Shown here: positions 1 through 5,703 of the stretch, piece by piece
Layout: each line of letters begins with the position of its first letter
Position numbering within the stretch: position 1 is the stretch's first letter
Assembly: GCA_946183815.1 (NCBI GenBank)
Contig: CAMHDG010000073.1
Span: 1-7,396 of the forward strand
DNA: 7,396 bases
DNA from: an uncultured bacterium
GTDB taxonomy: Bacteria > Cyanobacteriota > Vampirovibrionia > Gastranaerophilales > Gastranaerophilaceae
Reading direction: 5' to 3'
Notes under the pieces: model-generated
The model's input: the letters and a program-made list of their open reading frames with translations, nothing else
Databases searched by the model: none
Told to the model about the DNA's origin: nothing
Position numbers and translations under genes: made by a program

Positions 1-16
1 TATATAGTATAAATTA

Positions 17-1615
17 TTATACTCTGCTTAAAGGTTTAGGACCTGCATTAGTGATTTCAGCAGGCATGTTTGGATACTTTTTAGAGAAGTTATCGTTAAA
101 CATTTGAGCCAACTTGTTAGCAGCCTCATCATAAGCATTTTTATCAGCCCACATACCTCTTGCATCTAACATTTCAGCAGGAACATTAGGACAAGATGTA
201 GGATAATCAACATTGAATACATCGTGATGTTTAAATTCAACATTATCGAATGAACCGTTAAGAGCAGCAGTAACCATTGCTCTTGTGTAAGCAAGTTTCA
301 TTCTCTTAGCCCCTGATGAAGCAGAACCGCCTGCCCAACCGGTGTTAACTAAATAAACCTTAGTACCGTATTGGTCTAATTTGTCACCTAACATTTTAGC
401 GTAAACAGAAGCATCCATTGGCATGAATGGTTCGCCGAATAATGTTGAGAATGTAGGAACAGGTTCGGTGATACCACGTTCAGTACCTGCTAATTTAGAA
501 GTAAACCCTGTTACGAAATGATACATTGCAGCATTCTTGTCTAATCTTGAGATTGGAGGAAGAACACCGAAAGCATCTGCTGTCAAGAATACAACAACTT
601 TTGGAATGCCACCCATTGAAGGAATAGCAGAGTTGTTAATATAATCAACAGGATAACCTACACGAGTGTTTTCAGTCAACGAACCGTCAAAGAAATCAAG
701 TTCTCTTGTTTCTGGGTTCATAACAACATTTTCAACTAATGAACCAAACTTGATAGCGTTATAGATATCAGGTTCATTTTCTTCAGTAAGGTTGATACAC
801 TTAGCATAGCAACCACCTTCAAAGTTGAATACACCATCAGGTGACCAACCGTGTTCATCGTCACCGATTAACTTACGGCTAGGGTCTGCTGATAAAGTTG
901 TTTTACCTGTACCTGAAAGACCGAAGAAAACTGCTGTTTCATGAGTTTCAGGATCCATGTTTGCTGAACAGTGCATAGGTAACACATTTTTCTTTGTCAT
1001 TACATAGTTCATTGTAGCGAATACAGATTTTTTGATTTCGCCTGAATATTGAGAACCTGCAATAATAATTGTGTGTGCTTCGTAGTCGATAGCAATACAT
1101 GCTTCAGAGTTTGTACCATCAACAGCAGGGTCACATTTAAAACCTGGAGCACAGATAATTGTGTAATCTGCTTCACCGTAGTTTGCTAATTCTTCAGCAG
1201 TTGGTCTGATTAACAACTGGTGAATAAACATGTTTTGTGATGCCATTTCGTTGATAACTCTGAATTTTTGAGTATAAGTTTTGTCAGCACCTGCATAACC
1301 GTCAAAGATAAATACTTCTTTACCGTTAAGGTAGTTAATCATTTTGTCTTTGATTGAGTTAAATGCTTCTCTTGAGATAGGTCTGTTTACGTTACCCCAA
1401 GCGATTTCATTGTGGATACCATCAGTATCAACAATGAATTTATCCTTAGGTGAACGACCTGTGTATTTACCTGTTGTAACAACAAGAGCACCTTTGTCTG
1501 ATAATGTACCTTCACCTCTTCTTAATGCAGCCTCTGTTAATTGAGCAGGGGTTAAGTTTCTGTAAACTGCACTAGGAGAAGTGATACCTAATTTTTCAAT
1601 TCCATAAGTTTCCAT
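17..1615 (-). CDS. pckA: Phosphoenolpyruvate carboxykinase (ATP)
   Basis: This cytosolic enzyme interconverts oxaloacetate plus ATP with phosphoenolpyruvate, CO2 and ADP; it serves gluconeogenesis or, in many gut anaerobes, CO2-fixing PEP carboxylation. The 532-residue product matches the usual length of the ATP-dependent family (about 530-540). Visible motifs in order: TGRSPKDKF (residues 52-60, substrate-binding Arg54), the KK pair at 195-196 and MHCSAN (214-219, metal-ligand His215), P-loop GLSGTGKTT (232-240), IGDDEHGW (250-257, metal-binding Asp pair), FEGGCYAK (265-272) and NTRVGYP (316-322, Arg318). The P-loop sequence separates it from the GTP-dependent class. I chose the ATG at 1615 because GGAG lies 9 nt upstream and homologues start near here; the ATG five codons earlier overlaps that GGAG. 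No co-directional gene overlaps it, so it looks monocistronic. The family call is very secure; the direction of flux is unknown. Confidence 0.98.
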   Translation of the reverse strand: METYGIEKLGITSPSAVYRNLTPAQLTEAALRRGEGTLSDKGALVVTTGKYTGRSPKDKFIVDTDGIHNEIAWGNVNRPISREAFNSIKDKMINYLNGKEVFIFDGYAGADKTYTQKFRVINEMASQNMFIHQLLIRPTAEELANYGEADYTIICAPGFKCDPAVDGTNSEACIAIDYEAHTIIIAGSQYSGEIKKSVFATMNYVMTKKNVLPMHCSANMDPETHETAVFFGLSGTGKTTLSADPSRKLIGDDEHGWSPDGVFNFEGGCYAKCINLTEENEPDIYNAIKFGSLVENVVMNPETRELDFFDGSLTENTRVGYPVDYINNSAIPSMGGIPKVVVFLTADAFGVLPPISRLDKNAAMYHFVTGFTSKLAGTERGITEPVPTFSTLFGEPFMPMDASVYAKMLGDKLDQYGTKVYLVNTGWAGGSASSGAKRMKLAYTRAMVTAALNGSFDNVEFKHHDVFNVDYPTSCPNVPAEMLDARGMWADKNAYDEAANKLAQMFNDNFSKKYPNMPAEITNAGPKPLSRV

Positions 1616-1655
1616 AAATTTTTTCTCCATTTTTAAGTGTTGATTTAACACCAAG

Positions 1656-1684
1656 AGTATATTACAAAGATAGTTTAATTTCAA
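1656..1684 (-). promoter_or_regulatory. pckA promoter
   Basis: Reading the minus strand, TTGAAA (1684-1679) and TATACT (1661-1656) are separated by exactly 17 bp, a near-consensus sigma70-type promoter. Transcription would begin near 1649, giving a leader of about 34 nt. The presumed start site sits inside a short inverted repeat, GTGTT-N5-AACAC (1637-1651), which could be an operator or a small leader hairpin. The -35 box touches the left end of the composite repeat that begins at 1684/1685. Confidence 0.65.
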
Positions 1685-1761
1685 TAAATTATTGTTTTGT
1701 GGCTAAAGCCACTAAACAATAATTTATAGTGACTAGGTGATTAAGTGATTAAGTGACTAAG
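1684..1761 (+). repeat. Hairpin-plus-octamer repeat module, copy A
   Basis: A 20-bp hairpin (arms 1684-1703 and 1708-1727, loop TAAA, 19 of 20 pairs) has outer arms ATAAATTATTGTTT and an inner GC clamp GTGGC/GCCAC. One base later four tandem octamers follow: GTGACTAG, GTGATTAA, GTGATTAA, GTGACTAA (1729-1760). The order hairpin then GTGA-starting short tandem repeats recurs at 7322, and in inverted form at 1888-1810, which defines a repeat family. No open reading frame is associated with it. Confidence 0.85.
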
Positions 1762-1888
1762 CAGCCGATTTTTAATTGGCAATTTTACTTTGACTTTTAG
1801 CCAAATTCTCTTAGTCACTCAGTCACCTAGTCACTTAATCACTTTTGTAAATATCGGCTCACTACGTTCGCCTCTAAACAATAATTTA
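1685..1888. mobile_element. Composite MITE-like element (candidate)
   Basis: The two modules face each other and give a roughly 204-bp element bounded by TAAATTATTGTTT at the left and AAACAATAATTTA at the right. The inner octamer arrays (1729-1761 and 1810-1842) form a second inverted repeat, 27 of 33 positions matching with all differences transitions. The centre (1762-1809) holds a small TTGGC/GCCAA inverted repeat and no gene. Each end begins with TA, which would fit a TA target duplication as made by IS630/Tc1-like transposases, but no transposase is present. It could equally be a REP-like palindromic repeat that spreads by another route. It fills most of the pckA-to-next-gene gap. Confidence 0.5.
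1810..1888 (-). repeat. Hairpin-plus-octamer repeat module, copy B (inverted, degenerate hairpin)
   Basis: Read on the minus strand from 1888, this starts with TAAATTATTGTTTA and continues through GAGGC, an 11-nt loop, GCCGATA, a shortened TTTAC arm, and then octamers GTGATTAA, GTGACTAG, GTGACTGA, GTGACTAA. It is the same module as copy A in the opposite orientation. The distal hairpin arm is missing about 8 nt (AACAATAA) compared with the copy at 7322, so only the GGC/GCC core of the hairpin can still pair well. Confidence 0.75.
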
Positions 1889-1945
1889 CCACTAGACAAA
1901 AAATATTAATTATTGTAAACTTTGATTATCTGCATGGCAAAATTA

Positions 1946-1974
1946 TTGTTTATGGTTTTTAGAACAAATATAGG
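1946..1974 (+). promoter_or_regulatory. Candidate promoter of the 97-residue gene
   Basis: TTGTTT (1946-1951) and TATAGG (1969-1974) are 17 bp apart and lie 26 bp before the chosen start codon. The -35 hexamer is part of another copy of the repeat-arm word AAATTATTGTTTA (1940-1952), so the repeat family may have supplied it. The match to consensus is moderate. Confidence 0.4.
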
Positions 1975-1999
1975 CGAAATATTACAGGAGAATATAAAG

Positions 2000-2293
2000 A
2001 TGATTGAAAAAATTAATGTCATTACAGGGCGTGAAGAATCCCTTGCAAAAAGCGCAAAAGACCTTCTTGGTAAAGTTGAAAAACACGAATATACAAATGC
2101 TGCAAAAATTTATACAAAAGAAGATATTGCTAAAGTAATGGATAATATTGACAAGGCTCACATGCCAAAATATGAATCAGCAGAAGCAAGATACACAAGT
2201 CCTTTTGCTCCGATAGAAAACAAATCGGCAGCATCTGTTGATTTCGTTCCTGAGTCTATGCCTCAAGGTAACAAAATCGATTTTAAAGCGTAA
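2000..2293 (+). CDS. Small hypothetical protein, 97 residues
   Basis: I do not recognise this family. The start at 2000 is chosen because AGGAG lies 9 nt upstream; the frame stays open back to a TTG at 1922, but that extension crosses the candidate promoter and a repeat-arm copy, so it is unlikely to be translated. The product is soluble and charged, without cysteine, signal peptide or membrane segment. Residues 11-56 look helical and Lys-rich (two stretches ending near YTKEDIAKVMDNI). The rest is extended, with a YTSPFAP stretch at 65-71. It is followed by a strong terminator and has its own candidate promoter, so it looks monocistronic. Its job cannot be inferred from the neighbours. The gene itself is well supported by its Shine-Dalgarno site, terminator and coding-like composition. 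Confidence 0.75.
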   Translation: MIEKINVITGREESLAKSAKDLLGKVEKHEYTNAAKIYTKEDIAKVMDNIDKAHMPKYESAEARYTSPFAPIENKSAASVDFVPESMPQGNKIDFKA

Positions 2294-2318
2294 TTCAATA
2301 ATATATGCAAACTAAATG

Positions 2319-2348
2319 AAATACCTGTCTTTTGGGACAGGTATTTTT
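2319..2348 (+). terminator. Intrinsic terminator after the 97-residue gene
   Basis: Arms AAATACCTGTC (2319-2329) and GACAGGTATTT (2336-2346) form a perfect 11-bp stem with a 6-nt loop, and a five-T run follows within 2344-2348. It lies 26 bp past the stop codon. Confidence 0.9.
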
Positions 2349-2384
2349 GTTACAATTTGTAATAAATTATATCAAAAAAGTCAA

Positions 2385-2417
2385 TTCACACTGCAAAAAA
2401 AACTTTTTATAAGTGTG
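2385..2417 (+). promoter_or_regulatory. Candidate promoter and operator-like inverted repeat of the 287-residue gene
   Basis: TTCACA (2385-2390) and TATAAG (2408-2413) each match the sigma70 consensus at five of six positions and are 17 bp apart. An inverted repeat CACACT (2387-2392) and AGTGTG (2412-2417) covers both hexamers symmetrically, with an A/T-rich 19-bp centre. That geometry would suit a repressor dimer that occludes RNA polymerase; this is inference only. Confidence 0.5.
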
Positions 2418-2447
2418 TGTATTTAATTATAGGTTTATGTAGTTAGT

Positions 2448-3311
2448 ATGGTAGAAGCAATCACATCAAATGTGAATATCGGTTCAGAACAAGCAGTTAA
2501 TAAAACGACTGTTTTAGATGCAAAATTAGCCGAAATAAAAAATAAACAAGGGTTTATTGGTAACATTTGGAATGATATCAAGGAATTAACGGGTGCAGGT
2601 TTAAGTGCCTCTGATTGCGAAAACATGCTTGAAAAATATAAAAAAGGTGAAATCTCATTTAATGAGGCACTTGAATATATAGAAAAATTTGATAAAAAAC
2701 AAGATAATATGACTGATTTAGGGGCAAATATTGCAACAGGTATCGGCGCTATCGCTGCTGCAACCTGTTTAGCATCAGGTCCGGTCGGCTGGGCTGCCGC
2801 TTTGTTATTTGGCGCACCTGTTGGTGCAGTTCTAAAAACAGGTATTAAAGTTTTAGACAGAGCGACAAACAAAGTCAAAGGTGACGAATTTGATACTAAA
2901 CAAATGACTAAAGACGCTATCTCAGGTGCCGTAACAGGTATGACAAGTGCTGTATCATCAGGTGTTGGTGCAGGTATTAAAGCAGGAAGCCTCAAACTTG
3001 CCGTTAAAAACGGAACTAAATGCGGTATCCAATGTGGTGCTGTTGCAGGGGCTTCAAGTTATACAACAGACGTCATACTTGATGACAACAAATACTTTAA
3101 TCTTGAAGAATTTATGCAAAAAACTGCAACCTCTGCTTTTGTTTCAGGTACGGTAGGAGCAGTAGTCGGGGCTGGCATGTACGGATTGTCTAATAATGTA
3201 GGGAAAGAAGTGTCTAAAACCGTAAAAGAAACAATTATTGATGATTCATTATCAAGTTCTTCAAGAAAAGTATTAGGTCAAACCGAACGCAGTATGATGG
3301 CAATAGGCTAA
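2448..3311 (+). CDS. Hypothetical Gly/Ala-rich protein with membrane-like segments, 287 residues
   Basis: No family is recognised. Residues 1-50 are polar. Residues 52-85 look like a helical hairpin of the form LxxYxxGxISxxEAxxxI, reminiscent of short oligomerisation hairpins. Three hydrophobic Gly/Ala-rich stretches follow: about 91-127 (GANIATGIGAIAAA onward, with two small-residue helices), 157-180 and 228-247 (FVSGTVGAVVGAGMYG). Their Gly-every-few-residues spacing resembles glycine-zipper membrane helices found in some effector or pore-forming proteins. A CxxxC pair is at 192-196 and further cysteines at 57 and 107, unlike the neighbours, which lack cysteine. There is no N-terminal signal peptide. 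ATG at 2448 is the only plausible start, since TAG is in frame at 2430, yet the Shine-Dalgarno is poor (AGG 14 nt away). It may be translated weakly. Function is unknown; secretion or membrane insertion is a guess. Confidence 0.75.
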   Translation: MVEAITSNVNIGSEQAVNKTTVLDAKLAEIKNKQGFIGNIWNDIKELTGAGLSASDCENMLEKYKKGEISFNEALEYIEKFDKKQDNMTDLGANIATGIGAIAAATCLASGPVGWAAALLFGAPVGAVLKTGIKVLDRATNKVKGDEFDTKQMTKDAISGAVTGMTSAVSSGVGAGIKAGSLKLAVKNGTKCGIQCGAVAGASSYTTDVILDDNKYFNLEEFMQKTATSAFVSGTVGAVVGAGMYGLSNNVGKEVSKTVKETIIDDSLSSSSRKVLGQTERSMMAIG

Positions 3312-3377
3312 TGTAAATATTGTAAACATTTTTTCTTCGCCTGAAATTGAGAGTAATTTTTGGACTTTAAATTAATA

Positions 3378-3401
3378 TATAATTGTGAAGTTAAAAAGGA
3401 G
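3378..3401 (+). promoter_or_regulatory. -10 box and strong ribosome binding site before the 319-residue gene
   Basis: A consensus TATAAT (3378-3383) lies 26 bp before the start codon, but no convincing -35 hexamer sits 16-18 bp upstream of it. AAGGAG (3396-3401) is 8 nt from the ATG at 3410 and fixes that start. Confidence 0.45.
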
Positions 3402-3409
3402 AGTAGAAC

Positions 3410-4369
3410 ATGGCTAAATTTGACGGCGCAGCACCGGTATCAGGTGCAGGTGGTTCGACCCCGATAAGCAGAACAGGGCAAACCGCTCAAACTGACGAAA
3501 CACAAGAAGTAGTAAATGTTCCTATGGCAAATGGTGACGATAACGTAGGAGATGTCGTATCACACGACCAAACAGTAGCAGACGCACAAGAAGCAAAAGA
3601 GGCAGCAGAACGAGCACAAAATCAGGCTGCCAGAGCAACAAGACAACGTATCCAATCAAAACTCTATCAAACCGAGCAAGAAATGGCTCAAATCTTAAAA
3701 AAAGATTATATGACCCGTGCTGATGATCAAAGACTAAAAGAATTAACTATTGCGACAAGAAAATTGATTGTTGCAAACATGAAATATGACAAATTAAGTA
3801 CAGACCAGCAAAAACTATATAATATGGCAAAAGCAGCCATTAAAAGAGGATACAGCCCCGCAAACCTTGCAGAATATCAAAATCTGACAGATGTTGAAAA
3901 ATCTCAATTAAACGCAATCGTTAAGGCAGCAAACACAAATTTTGCAACTCAATCAAGAACACAAGATGCCACTCTTTCATATCTTGTTAGCAAAGCAACG
4001 GATGCGTTTGGTTACAGAGATATGTCTGACGAAGAAAGAAAAGTTTTGAGTGCTGTTGACCAAGAAGTAATGTATTACATAATCAAAACTGACGGGAATG
4101 CAAACCCTGAAAGAGTTGACCTTTATTATAATACAATGACAAGAGAAGCAAAACTCAAACTGGAAGGTACACACAGGCACTTTGAGGAACAGGCATTTAT
4201 GGACAGATATAACAAACAATCATTTTTACCAAGTTCATCCAGAGTAAAAGCAGTGCAAAGAGCAAGACATCAAAGGTCACAGGCGGCAAGAGATAATGCA
4301 GTCGCACTGACAGGTTTTGACCCTGCTACAGGGAAATGGGATATCGACACCGACCCATACAAAAAATAG
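3410..4369 (+). CDS. Hypothetical helical protein with disordered N-terminus, 319 residues
   Basis: I do not recognise this protein. Residues 1-55 are low-complexity and rich in Gly, Ala, Thr, Gln and Asp, so probably disordered. Residues 56-130 are Ala/Gln/Glu/Arg-rich and likely one or two long helices or a coiled coil (AQEAKEAAERAQNQAARATR). Residues 131-260 look like a compact helical domain that includes MSDEERKVLSAVDQEVMYYI (205-224). The basic segment 278-294 (RVKAVQRARHQRSQAAR) could bind nucleic acid or acidic surfaces, and the tail TGFDPATGKWDID is polar. There is no cysteine, no signal peptide and no membrane helix. Translation is strongly supported by AAGGAG at 8 nt spacing, and a perfect stem-loop lies 17 bp after the stop codon. 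The shape would suit a structural, scaffold or adaptor protein, but nothing proves this. Confidence 0.8.
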   Translation: MAKFDGAAPVSGAGGSTPISRTGQTAQTDETQEVVNVPMANGDDNVGDVVSHDQTVADAQEAKEAAERAQNQAARATRQRIQSKLYQTEQEMAQILKKDYMTRADDQRLKELTIATRKLIVANMKYDKLSTDQQKLYNMAKAAIKRGYSPANLAEYQNLTDVEKSQLNAIVKAANTNFATQSRTQDATLSYLVSKATDAFGYRDMSDEERKVLSAVDQEVMYYIIKTDGNANPERVDLYYNTMTREAKLKLEGTHRHFEEQAFMDRYNKQSFLPSSSRVKAVQRARHQRSQAARDNAVALTGFDPATGKWDIDTDPYKK

Positions 4370-4386
4370 ATATCAGTTAATAACAT

Positions 4387-4416
4387 AAAAAGGACATCAC
4401 AATAGTGATGTCCTTT
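4387..4416. terminator. Bidirectional intrinsic terminator between convergent genes
   Basis: AAAGGACATCAC (4389-4400) and GTGATGTCCTTT (4405-4416) form a perfect 12-bp stem with loop AATA. On the plus strand only three Ts follow the GC part, whereas on the minus strand the stem runs into five Ts (A run 4387-4391). It sits between the converging 319-residue gene and the 134-residue gene and probably serves both, more efficiently for the minus strand. Confidence 0.85.
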
Positions 4417-4447
4417 AAAATTTGGTTCGTATAGTTTGAAAATCAGA

Positions 4448-4852
4448 CTATGCTTCTGCTTTTGAGAACAAGCCTTTTACGGCAGCCCAAGCAGATTTAC
4501 CATGTTCTAACACAAAATTACCCGCTGTATCAAATGCGTTTACTACTGCTTTAACAGGTTCTTTTGCATATTTTGCTAATAATTCGTTATTTTTTACTGC
4601 ATCAGGAAGTTTTTGAGCAATTTTACCAACATTAAAGATATCAAAATGTTTGCCGAGAGCCAAACCGCCTGCTACCACTGCTGCGGTTGCTGCTAATCCT
4701 GCAACCCATTTCAATACCTTATGACTCTTTTTAGGTGCAGCCGGTGCTTCTTGAGCAGGTGCTGCCTGTGGTCTTTGATGTGCCTGAGGAGCATCAAAGT
4801 TTGGTTTGTCATAAATTCCCATTTTTGTTCCGAAAGATACACTGTTCACCAT
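4448..4852 (-). CDS. Small single-pass membrane protein with N-terminal VSFG motif, 134 residues
   Basis: No family is recognised. The start is the ATG at 4852, with GGAGG 5 nt upstream; a TTG at 4864 is in frame but overlaps that Shine-Dalgarno. Residues 1-19 contain VSFGTK (4-9 region), a short motif I associate with many uncharacterised gut Melainabacteria proteins. Residues 20-42 are Pro/Ala/Gln-rich and probably disordered. KKSHK (41-45) precedes one hydrophobic helix of about 21 residues (VLKWVAGLAATAAVVAGGLA region, 46-67). The C-terminal part (75-134) is a series of amphipathic helices with regularly spaced Ala, Val and Lys, ending in LFSKAEA. The positive charges before the helix suggest the N-terminus stays in the cytoplasm. 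It is transcribed against the three preceding genes and divergently from the next one. The role is unknown. Confidence 0.75.
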   Translation of the reverse strand: MVNSVSFGTKMGIYDKPNFDAPQAHQRPQAAPAQEAPAAPKKSHKVLKWVAGLAATAAVVAGGLALGKHFDIFNVGKIAQKLPDAVKNNELLAKYAKEPVKAVVNAFDTAGNFVLEHGKSAWAAVKGLFSKAEA

Positions 4853-5082
4853 ACGAACCTCCAAATATTTATATTACACACATTTATATAAACACTTTTT
4901 AAATATTTTTTTTGCTTTTTTAGGATACCTTCTTTACTAATTGTTACAAATATTCATACATTAATCAAATCTGTTAAGAGTTTTATTAAGAAATATTAAA
5001 TTTATATATCCTAAAAAGGCAATTTTCGGAAAAGTATATACTTTATACATATATAAAAGGATATTAGGAAAAGGATTATACT
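4853..5082. promoter_or_regulatory. Divergent intergenic region with a 14-bp palindrome
   Basis: This 230-bp, very A/T-rich gap must contain the promoters of the genes on both sides. The plus-strand side holds a perfect palindrome AAAGTATATACTTT (5031-5044), overlapping several TATA-like hexamers (TATACT, TATACA, TATAAA), about 40 bp before the next start codon. An ATATCCT/AGGATAT inverted pair flanks the palindrome (about 5004-5010 and 5058-5064). The minus-strand side has TATAAA/TAATAT boxes near 4866-4875 but no clear -35. A direct repeat TTAAGA occurs at 4974 and 4986. No terminator, RNA gene or small reading frame is convincing here. Confidence 0.4.
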
Positions 5083-5703
5083 ATGTCAGCATACGATGTA
5101 GCATCAACAGGCTCTGGCGATGCTTATGCAAAAATGGTAGAACAACAAAAACAATACGCACAAGACTACGAAAACTATGTGCGTGGGGTTCTTGTTCCGA
5201 AAGATGCACAAGCAGAAAAGAAAGAATATACCTCTTATGTTAATATGAAATATGCAACAGGGGTTTTTGATGCTGCCAGCAATGATAAGTTAACCCTTCA
5301 ACAACAACTTGATAAAATCACTCAGGAAAGAGATTACAAAATAAATGAAATACAGCACAAAATCGCAAAACTTGAACGAGAAAATACTCCTGAAGCAAAA
5401 GAACAAATAAAAGAATTACAGGGGCAAATTCCTATAATTACTGCTCAATACGCAGGAAGGATACAGAATTTACAATTTAACATAGAAAGAGCAGGCAGAA
5501 CAACATTACTTAAACAAAGCACACTTGCAGAAGCACGAAGTATATATCAATCAGACAGATACGACAGAATTAGCACAAGTAATGATGTATATAGCGGATT
5601 TTTACAAGCAAGTTCAAACTGGCTGGATGCAGGGAAAATGCAACAACAACTGGATTATACACAATCACAGGTTAGAAAAAGTAATTTTGAAGCAATGGGT
5701 TAG
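5083..5703 (+). CDS. Hypothetical coiled-coil protein, 206 residues
   Basis: I do not recognise the family. The ATG at 5083 is preceded by AAAGG with 8 nt spacing. The protein is rich in Gln, Tyr, Lys and Glu and has no cysteine, signal peptide or membrane helix. Residues 1-50 are polar, with a helical QQKQYAQDYENYVRG stretch. Residues 67-138 form the clearest coiled-coil candidate (TLQQQLDKITQERDYKINEI, then KIAKLERE and EQIKELQGQI with hydrophobic residues at heptad spacing), broken near Pro103. The tail 175-206 is again Gln-rich. Such a shape resembles small structural or chaperone-like coiled-coil proteins, but sequence alone does not identify one. Its stop codon TAG (5701-5703) overlaps the stop codon of the exporter gene on the other strand, with no terminator between them. 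Confidence 0.75.
   Translation: MSAYDVASTGSGDAYAKMVEQQKQYAQDYENYVRGVLVPKDAQAEKKEYTSYVNMKYATGVFDAASNDKLTLQQQLDKITQERDYKINEIQHKIAKLERENTPEAKEQIKELQGQIPIITAQYAGRIQNLQFNIERAGRTTLLKQSTLAEARSIYQSDRYDRISTSNDVYSGFLQASSNWLDAGKMQQQLDYTQSQVRKSNFEAMG

Noticed and set aside
1344..1544. Plus-strand 66-codon open frame inside pckA
   Set aside because: It is fully antisense to a strongly conserved enzyme gene, with no ribosome site or plausible protein.
1616..1684. N-terminal extension of pckA by 23 residues
   Set aside because: It would place translation over the promoter and leader, and GGAG sits correctly for the ATG at 1615.
1729..1842. CRISPR-like array
   Set aside because: The repeated units are 8 bp, directly adjacent without spacers, and the two arrays are inverted; no cas gene is present.
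1922..1999. Longer start (TTG at 1922 or ATG at 1934) for the 97-residue gene
   Set aside because: The region contains a repeat-arm copy and a candidate promoter, and only the ATG at 2000 has a good ribosome site.
2435..2995. Minus-strand 186-codon open frame
   Set aside because: It is the shadow of the Gly/Ala-rich gene on the other strand; its Pro/Ser/Ala repetitiveness is what the complement of such codons gives, and it lacks a Shine-Dalgarno site.
3310..3335. Possible terminator after the 287-residue gene (AATGT/ACATT followed by Ts)
   Set aside because: The stem is only 5 A/T-rich pairs with an 11-nt loop; too weak to annotate.
3977..4219. 80-codon minus-strand frame, plus the small plus-strand frames at 2947, 5813 and 6472
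   Set aside because: All are antisense or out-of-frame shadows of longer supported genes, without start signals or recognisable products.
4961..4999. Series of TTAA words resembling a cyanobacterial Pho box
   Set aside because: Spacing is 13, 12 and 10 bp rather than a regular 11, and flanking bases do not fit the octamer consensus; chance is likely in such AT-rich DNA.
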